A stretch of 64,000 bases of DNA from Palsa-965 sp044448685. Its GTDB lineage: Bacteria > Bacteroidota > Bacteroidia > Palsa-965. Position 1 is the stretch's first letter. Every line of letters begins with the position of its first letter. The stretch lies in NCBI GenBank assembly GCA_044448685.1, contig JBIOHC010000009.1, positions 1-64,000 on the forward strand, written 5' to 3'. Under the pieces are notes generated by a model. That model had not been told where the DNA came from and ran no database searches. It saw only the letters and a list, made by a program, of their open reading frames with translations. The position numbers and the translations under genes are program-made. Below are positions 58,503 through 64,000 of the stretch, piece after piece.

Positions 58503-61121
58503 CTAATTGGTATAATCATACCATTCTTTCTTGCGGCTGAGCTTGAGGTCCTGAAGAAGGGCAGATTTAACTTTCAGATCCAGACTATAACTCTGGCGGG
58601 GACCTATCGGTATCCAGTTGAAGCTCATATCCCAGCAATGCAAGTCGCGGTGCACATTGATATTAGTGTACGCAATACTCTGTTTAACCAGGTCATAACC
58701 TGTATTGAAACCTATTTTCCATTTGGGTGTCAGGTTGAAATCGCCGGTAAAGCGAATTGTCTGGGTGATAACATCGGTGATCACAGGTTTGGTATAATAA
58801 TCGGCAATGAAAACAGGGTAGGTAGGATCAGGTCGCCCCGTCCGGCTGTAATTGATGGAATATTGAATGTTAAGTGTCCATTTCAGGTTGAAATCAACAT
58901 AATCCTCCGGATGTTTCAGGATGTTTTCTCTTTCTTCCCGGCTCCCCTTATCTGTTTTTTTCACGGGTTCGGGTTTTTTCCTGCTTTTGAAACTTGTTCC
59001 AACCGACATGTTCGCATTCGTGAGCCTTGCAATACGGTCATTGTGATTAATTTCAAATTTTTCAATGTCCGCTCCGTCGGCTCCCATCAGATACGGATCA
59101 AGAGTTGTAGTGCCTGCGATTGTGACGGGATTGTTTATTTTTTTAAAAAGAATTGTCGAAGCATTGATTGAAATAACTGACCATTTGAAATGAGGAGCGG
59201 CAGCATTGTAAGAACTGTTGATGGCCACGTTGTCCAATATAGATGCATAGCGGAAAGGATCTTTGGCTGTATCCGATCTTGCTTTCAGCTTAGCTTCCAG
59301 ACTGTTAGTAAGGCCGAAAGCAACCGCCTCCTGCAGCCCTGAAGGGGGAAGGCCGAAAAGGGAGGAAGGGAAGACGCTGTAGGTGCTGTACTGACCTGCT
59401 GTGTTGGTTTGTACATTTTTATAATAGCCATATTTATTCTCTGAGAAATCAGGACGGTAAACGAACGATACGGTAGGTGTGATAATATGCTGGATTGCTT
59501 TTACATTGCCATGTTTAAACAAAAAGCGTCCATAAAATTTGGTGGTGAGGCCGGCAGAGAATACATAATCGACCTCATTCTTCAGAGCCAGGCTTGTATC
59601 TGTTTTGACTATGGCAGAGTCTTTAATGAGTGCATACTTTTTATTGATTGCAGTGGAATACAAATTATCTGTTATTGTCAGATTAGGGTTCAGGCTTATA
59701 TAGTTCAGACTGTTCAGTATTCGGCTGCGGGTATGGAGGTGGCTGCGCAGGGTGGTGGTGATGGGAATGACCGTATGTATTCCATTCTGAAGCTTCTTTT
59801 CAAACGCACCTTTCAGAAATGTTGAATCACCTGAATGGTAATCATTACGAAGGTCAACAGTAGCGCTCAAACCTATTTTGTCGTACCATTTTTCTCCAAT
59901 TGTATTGTTTGACTTAAAAGGGTTAATCCTGTTCATGGTCAGGACAATGTCCGGCAGACTTAAATCGACCGTATGATTATGACTGTTCTGGGTATGTCTG
60001 AGATTGGCACTGATGCTGAAAGGTGTACCCAGGAAATTTTTGCTCCAGGAGATATTGGATTGCAATGTATTAGCCAGATACTCAGCCGGGCGAATGGCAT
60101 TGATAGAGTTGTAGTTGGATGTTCCGGCATTGACGGATGCCGTGAAACGGATGGAGGGATTAGCGAGGGGATCCTGCGTATGTGTCCAGTTGATGTGATA
60201 ATCGTCCTCATTGATGTTATAGGTTGTTCCGGTTTGTATTATGTTGCGGGCATAAATGAGACCCACCATCCCTGAATATTGATACCGTACCCTGTAGTTG
60301 CTCTCTGTTTTGAGCTGATAGCTTCCGTGTGAATATATATCTCCTTTCAGGGCCAGGTCAAACTTGTCACTCAGCCCGAAATAATACCCTCCGTTTTGAA
60401 GATAAAAGCCCTGGGTGACAGATTCCCCGTAAGTGGGGAGTATGATTCCACTTGAACGCCCTCTTTTATTCGGGAAGAAGACAAATGGAACCGTCAGAGG
60501 GGTATTGATTCCCATGACCTGTAAGGTGGCTGGTCCGGTAATAATTTTATCATCGGCAATAACTTTCAGTTTTTTGGCATGGATGGCAAAGTGCGGATCG
60601 TCCAGCACACAGGTGGAATAACGTCCGTCAGAGATAAAGTAAGTACTTGTGGAGTCTTTTTTAACCGCTTCGCCTAATATTTTGCCATCACCTTCCTGGG
60701 TCGTTATTTCGTAAATTTTACCCTTCTTCGTTTCAGTATTGTATTTTATTTTACGTGCCGTAAATGATTTCGCTCCTTCTTTTACAACCGGTTTGCCGAC
60801 CAATACACGGTTACTGTCCATTTTCCCTTCAGCTACGATGATATGTGTTTTAAAATTAACCTCCATATAGGCTGCATGAATTGTAGTTGACTCATAATCA
60901 ACCACTGCGTCCCCATATAGATAAACCTTCTGACTGTCGAGAGCCAGGATGATGGAATCCTTGGCACTGTAATGCACCTTGGATTTCAAGGAGTTATCAG
61001 CTTCGGCGACATGGTTGGTATCTGTCTTTTCCTTATCTTTGGAATAGAAAGGCCTTGCAACTGTCTGCAAGGCAGTTATTAACAAGCAAAAGATGAAAAA
61101 TAGTCTGACGTGTACTCTCAA
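58503..61121 (-). CDS. lptD: LPS-assembly protein LptD, Bacteroidota type
   Basis: About 872 residues. OstA-like N-terminal domain (VYLYGDAVVDYESTTIHAAY, VEFKTHIIVAEGK-like VNFKTHIIVAEGK, GEAVKKDSTSTYFISDGRYS) and a long C-terminal barrel (VPFVFFPNKRGRSSGIILPT, YSLDLKVKSALLQDLKL). It inserts lipopolysaccharide at the outer leaflet. The in-frame ATG at 61199 overlaps the divergent amidase region and gives no clean signal peptide at the N-terminus. TTG at 61121 gives RVHVRLFFIFCLLITALQ, a good signal, and lies 49 nt downstream of an exact -7 element (61177-61170) that the ATG start would place inside the gene. I therefore prefer the TTG. Confidence 0.88.
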   Translation of the reverse strand: MRVHVRLFFIFCLLITALQTVARPFYSKDKEKTDTNHVAEADNSLKSKVHYSAKDSIILALDSQKVYLYGDAVVDYESTTIHAAYMEVNFKTHIIVAEGKMDSNRVLVGKPVVKEGAKSFTARKIKYNTETKKGKIYEITTQEGDGKILGEAVKKDSTSTYFISDGRYSTCVLDDPHFAIHAKKLKVIADDKIITGPATLQVMGINTPLTVPFVFFPNKRGRSSGIILPTYGESVTQGFYLQNGGYYFGLSDKFDLALKGDIYSHGSYQLKTESNYRVRYQYSGMVGLIYARNIIQTGTTYNINEDDYHINWTHTQDPLANPSIRFTASVNAGTSNYNSINAIRPAEYLANTLQSNISWSKNFLGTPFSISANLRHTQNSHNHTVDLSLPDIVLTMNRINPFKSNNTIGEKWYDKIGLSATVDLRNDYHSGDSTFLKGAFEKKLQNGIHTVIPITTTLRSHLHTRSRILNSLNYISLNPNLTITDNLYSTAINKKYALIKDSAIVKTDTSLALKNEVDYVFSAGLTTKFYGRFLFKHGNVKAIQHIITPTVSFVYRPDFSENKYGYYKNVQTNTAGQYSTYSVFPSSLFGLPPSGLQEAVAFGLTNSLEAKLKARSDTAKDPFRYASILDNVAINSSYNAAAPHFKWSVISINASTILFKKINNPVTIAGTTTLDPYLMGADGADIEKFEINHNDRIARLTNANMSVGTSFKSRKKPEPVKKTDKGSREERENILKHPEDYVDFNLKWTLNIQYSINYSRTGRPDPTYPVFIADYYTKPVITDVITQTIRFTGDFNLTPKWKIGFNTGYDLVKQSIAYTNINVHRDLHCWDMSFNWIPIGPRQSYSLDLKVKSALLQDLKLSRKKEWYDYTN

Positions 61122-61169
61122 ATCCGGACTGTTGGTGATAAATTTGCTTAAAATCTGATAATCAAGGCC

Positions 61170-61177
61170 CAAAACTA
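61170..61177 (-). promoter_or_regulatory. -7 element for lptD
   Basis: TAGTTTTG on the minus strand is an exact TAnnTTTG match between the two candidate lptD starts; transcription would begin near 61164, downstream of the ATG at 61199 and 43 nt before the TTG at 61121. No clear -33 TTTG. Confidence 0.45.
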
Positions 61178-61222
61178 AATAAAATCCTGTATTTTTCATT
61201 GTACCTTGTTAGAACACCAAAC

Positions 61223-62560
61223 GTGAAAAAAGCCTTTCTGCTATCATTCATCTTCTCTCTTTTTCTCCATTCCTTCGCCTGCCCTCCAATAATTAAGCCA
61301 GGAGAAGTTAAAAATATTGGCAAAGATCTGAAGGTCAAAACTGTTGTGATTGATGCCGGCCATGGAGGCAAGGATCCGGGTTGCCATGGCGATTTGTACA
61401 AAGAAAAGGATATTGCACTTTCGGTTGCTCTCAAGCTTGGAAAATATATTGAGGATAATTTCAAAGATGTGAAGGTTATTTTTACCCGAAAAACGGACGT
61501 TTTTGTTGAGTTAAATGAAAGGGCTGCCATTGCCAACCGGAATAATGCCGATCTCTTTATCTGTGTTCATTGTAATTCTGCCTGTGTTTATGATAAAAAG
61601 ACGCATAAGGATATATGTAATGAAGATGCACATGGTTCGGAAACATATGTGATGGGCCCCAGCAAAGATGCCGGCAACCTGGAAATTACAAAAAGAGAGA
61701 ATAAAAGTATTTTACTTGAAGATGATTATAAGAAAAATTATGACGGGTTTGATCCTACTTCTGATGAGGCGAATATCCTGTTTACCATGTATCAGAATGT
61801 ATTCAGGAATCAAAGTCTGAGCCTAGCCAGTAAAATCCAGGAGTGTTACAAGCAAAAGGCGGGAAGAAATGATAAGGGGGTTCAGCAGGCTGGTTTTCTG
61901 GTGCTATGGAAAACGGCCATGCCCAGTCTACTTACAGAAATAGGCTTTCTTACCAACCATAAAGAGGAAAAATTCCTTGGATCTGAAAAAGGTCAGAGTT
62001 TTATGGCCTCCTCTATTTTCAGGGCTTTCCGTTTGTATAAGAATGAAGTTGAAGGAACTACCGTCAAATACAATGACGAATTTGAAAAGGCGGAACCCTA
62101 TAATGCGGAGAAAGAGGAAAAAGCTGAGAAGGCCGAAAAGAAAGCCCGGGAATTAGCTGAAAAAGAAGCCATTAAGGCAGAAGATAAACAGGATTCGGGT
62201 AGTTCAAAGACTGTATTGCCAAAGGAAGAAAAGAAAGAATCCACTCCGGATGATAAGTACAACAAACATAATTATGCCCCGGGTCATGGAAATGAAGAAA
62301 CAAAAGCCGGGGAAGGATCAGAGCAGGTCCTTGTTTACAAAGTTATTTTTTATGCTTCGGATAAGAAGCTTGGAATGGATGATCCTAAATTCGACGGAAT
62401 TAATCAGATAGAATGCTATGAAGAAGGAGGGCGGTTTAAATATACCTCCGGAGCTTTTGAAAAAATGAATGATGCTGCCAAATGCCAGAATGAACTGCGG
62501 AAGAAAGGCTATAAAGATGCATTTGTAACAGGTTTCCGGAACGGGAAACGGGTGAAATAA
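61223..62560 (+). CDS. N-acetylmuramoyl-L-alanine amidase
   Basis: About 445 residues from GTG 61223, which opens a signal peptide (KKAFLLSFIFSLFLHSFAC). Amidase_3 domain: VVIDAGHGGKDPG (Zn His), YKEKDIALSVALKLGKYIED with the Glu ligand, TRKTDVFVELNERAAIAN, ADLFICVHCNSA (second His) and PSLLTEIGFLTNHKEE. An alanine/lysine/glutamate-rich coiled linker (about 310-345) leads to a C-terminal SPOR-like domain (YKVIFYASDKKLG...AKCQNELRKKGYKDAFV). It cleaves the amide bond between muramic acid and stem peptide. The upstream TTG at 61199 would overlap lptD's alternative start and is less likely. Confidence 0.93.
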   Translation: MKKAFLLSFIFSLFLHSFACPPIIKPGEVKNIGKDLKVKTVVIDAGHGGKDPGCHGDLYKEKDIALSVALKLGKYIEDNFKDVKVIFTRKTDVFVELNERAAIANRNNADLFICVHCNSACVYDKKTHKDICNEDAHGSETYVMGPSKDAGNLEITKRENKSILLEDDYKKNYDGFDPTSDEANILFTMYQNVFRNQSLSLASKIQECYKQKAGRNDKGVQQAGFLVLWKTAMPSLLTEIGFLTNHKEEKFLGSEKGQSFMASSIFRAFRLYKNEVEGTTVKYNDEFEKAEPYNAEKEEKAEKAEKKARELAEKEAIKAEDKQDSGSSKTVLPKEEKKESTPDDKYNKHNYAPGHGNEETKAGEGSEQVLVYKVIFYASDKKLGMDDPKFDGINQIECYEEGGRFKYTSGAFEKMNDAAKCQNELRKKGYKDAFVTGFRNGKRVK

Positions 62561-62565
62561 AATAG

Positions 62566-62573
62566 TAACTTTG
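62566..62573 (+). promoter_or_regulatory. Candidate -7 element for the MCE gene
   Basis: TAACTTTG, exact TAnnTTTG, lies between the amidase stop and the MCE GTG (22 nt before it). No -33 TTTG is seen at the right spacing. Confidence 0.35.
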
Positions 62574-62594
62574 GCGCGCATTAACCCTTGAGCT

Positions 62595-63620
62595 GTGGCT
62601 TTGAAGATTTCAAAAGAAGTTAGAACCGGTATTGTCGTCCTGATTGCTATCGGGGTTTTTATATATGGCTTTAATATTCTGAAAGGCCGTAACCTGTTTT
62701 CGAGGACCTACCGTCTCTATGCCGTTTACCATAATATTGACGGGCTTGCTCCTACAAACCCGGTACAGATTAATGGATACAAGGTCGGTACCGTTAAGGA
62801 TATGGATCTGCTTCCTGATCATTCGGGCAGAATCCTTGTCGAGCTGGTTATTACTGAACATGATCTCAAAATTGCCAAAGGTTCTGTTGCTGAAATCGTA
62901 AGTCTTGATTTACTTGGCACCAAGGCTGTCAGCATAAAGATGAGAGATACTTCAGGAGTGAAAGGACTGAACGGTTATTACCAGGATAAAGACACCTTAA
63001 ACGGTCAGGTTCAGGAAGGGCTTAAAGAGGGAGTTACCCGTACCCTGGCACCCCTCCAGGTTAAAGCGAAGGAACTCCTTAATTCCATTGATTCGGTGAT
63101 GGAAATCGTGACAATCGTGCTGAACAAAGATGCCCGCAGTAACCTGAGTAAAAGTTTCGCGCATATTACTGCAGCAATGGCCTCCCTGGAAAAAACTTCA
63201 CTGAGGCTTGATACCCTGGTCCGTACTGAAAAATCACGTATTCATATGATCTTTGTTAATATCGATCACATTTCTTCTGTTCTGAGTGAAAATGCCGACA
63301 AGCTGAGCCATATTATCAAGAATCTGGATAATGTAAGCGACAGCCTTGCGAAAGCCAAAATAACATCTACCATCAACAATGCCAACAGTGCTCTGGCACA
63401 TGCTGCGTCTGTACTTGACAAAGTGAACAAAGGGGAAGGCTCCCTGGGTCTGCTCGTAAATGACAAGCGGTTATACAACCACCTCGATTCAGCTTCTGTT
63501 GATCTGGATAAACTCTTCATTGACCTGAACGCTAATCCGGGCCGTTATGTACATTTATCTCTCTTTGGAGGAAAGGAAAAGAAAAAGAAGAAAAAGAAAG
63601 TGCCTCCACCTGTTAACTAA
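62595..63620 (+). CDS. MCE/MlaD-family lipid-transport protein
   Basis: 341 residues from GTG 62595. One N-terminal membrane helix (about 8-28, GIVVLIAIGVFIYGFNIL), then an MCE domain (about 38-120: YRLYAVYHNIDGLAPTNPVQ, INGYKVGTVKDMDL, SVAEIVSLDLLGTKAVSIKM), a long helical region (about 150-300) and a Lys-rich tail. It is the periplasmic substrate-binding subunit of an inner-membrane-to-outer-membrane lipid ABC system. The permease and ATPase genes are not in this window. It is followed after 5 nt by the Fe-S oxidoreductase gene. Confidence 0.93.
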   Translation: MALKISKEVRTGIVVLIAIGVFIYGFNILKGRNLFSRTYRLYAVYHNIDGLAPTNPVQINGYKVGTVKDMDLLPDHSGRILVELVITEHDLKIAKGSVAEIVSLDLLGTKAVSIKMRDTSGVKGLNGYYQDKDTLNGQVQEGLKEGVTRTLAPLQVKAKELLNSIDSVMEIVTIVLNKDARSNLSKSFAHITAAMASLEKTSLRLDTLVRTEKSRIHMIFVNIDHISSVLSENADKLSHIIKNLDNVSDSLAKAKITSTINNANSALAHAASVLDKVNKGEGSLGLLVNDKRLYNHLDSASVDLDKLFIDLNANPGRYVHLSLFGGKEKKKKKKKVPPPVN

Positions 63621-63625
63621 GTGAT

Positions 63626-64000
63626 ATGGGTATTCAGAATGTAATCTTCCTCTTGCTCCTCATTGGTGCCATAGCGCTCTTCACCCGGAATGTGCGTAAG
63701 GTGATCCGGAATATACGGTTGGGGAAGGATACAGATCGCAGCGACAATCCTCCTGAACGCTGGAAAACAATGACCCTGGTTGCGTTGGGTCAAAGCAAAA
63801 TGCTTAGCAGACCAATACCGGCCATACTGCATATCCTGGTCTATATTGGTTTTGTGCTCATCAACATTGAAGTTGTGGAGATGCTTGTAGACGGGTCTTT
63901 AGGAACCCACCGTTTCCTTTCCTTTCTCGGACCACTCTATGGTTATCTGATTGCCTTTTTTGAAATTCTGGCATTCCTGGTCACATTCGGATGTGCCATG
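63626..64000 (+). CDS. Fe-S oxidoreductase, HdrD/ETF-linked type, N-terminal part (cut by window edge)
   Basis: ATG 63626, 125 codons open to the right edge. Three hydrophobic helices are visible (VIFLLLLIGAIALF; IPAILHILVYIGFVLI; FEILAFLVTFGCAM) with the connecting loop IRLGKDTDRSDNPPERWKTM. This N-terminal membrane part, with VALGQSKMLSRP, is typical of Bacteroidota proteins that continue into two 4Fe-4S centres and CCG domains and pass electrons from ETF or fatty-acid oxidation to quinone. The iron-sulfur part is outside the window, so the call rests on the N-terminus alone. Confidence 0.7.
   Translation, partial: MGIQNVIFLLLLIGAIALFTRNVRKVIRNIRLGKDTDRSDNPPERWKTMTLVALGQSKMLSRPIPAILHILVYIGFVLINIEVVEMLVDGSLGTHRFLSFLGPLYGYLIAFFEILAFLVTFGCAM

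Overview
The window reads as a chromosomal segment of a free-living member of the Bacteroidota, probably of the Chitinophagales/Cytophagales/Sphingobacteriales breadth; the genus cannot be told from sequence alone. The reasons are several secreted proteins with type IX secretion (T9SS) C-terminal sorting domains of type A (12355-14970, 21303-22217, 32987-36256) and type B (24625-27711), SprB-type repeats, repeated exact matches to the Bacteroidota -7 promoter element TAnnTTTG, an ECF sigma / anti-sigma-beta-barrel pair, and Bacteroidota-style LptD, LpxH and Wza/Wzc. No tRNA, rRNA, CRISPR array, integrase or transposase was recognised.

Left part (1-11.7 kb): a SprB-repeat adhesin-like gene runs off the left edge and is divergent from a large Pls-like single-module NRPS (A-PCP plus three membrane/hexapeptide units). 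Then come a small beta-barrel-like protein, a decayed fibronectin III tail with a strong terminator, a translationally coupled pair (DUF1611-like P-loop NTPase + degenerate ABC transporter), a TPR-SpoIIE phosphatase and a tandem universal stress protein.

Middle part (11.8-31 kb): mostly secreted and envelope proteins: a sortilin-like propeller, a DUF2911 protein, a PIG-L deacetylase / 38-aa membrane protein / Na+ symporter operon, a Reeler-like T9SS protein divergent from an ECF sigma factor, the interrupted anti-sigma/barrel gene, a lectin-SprB-PKD giant, then ung, a tiny lipoprotein and OsmC. The sigma factor and the divergent T9SS gene carry the same two-block promoter, pointing to a small auto-regulated regulon.

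Right part (31-64 kb): housekeeping and envelope genes. lipA with a barrel protein, a second sortilin-like T9SS protein and gapA are on the plus strand. From 61.1 kb back to 37.3 kb, sixteen genes lie head to tail on the minus strand with tiny gaps or ATGA overlaps: lptD, M28 peptidase, ridA, asnB, GT4, wza, wzc, rfbC, wecA-like, lytic transglycosylase, uvrA, LOG, gatB, TlpA-like, M1 peptidase, lpxH. Divergent from lptD lies an amidase, an MCE protein and the start of an Fe-S oxidoreductase.

The most unusual signals are the Pls-like synthetase, the shared ECF promoter pair, the TGA that splits an anti-sigma/barrel protein in frame, the lectin gene with no canonical start codon directly behind an excellent promoter, a phage-structural-like domain inserted in a sortilin-like protein, and a nested palindromic element at 12.2 kb.
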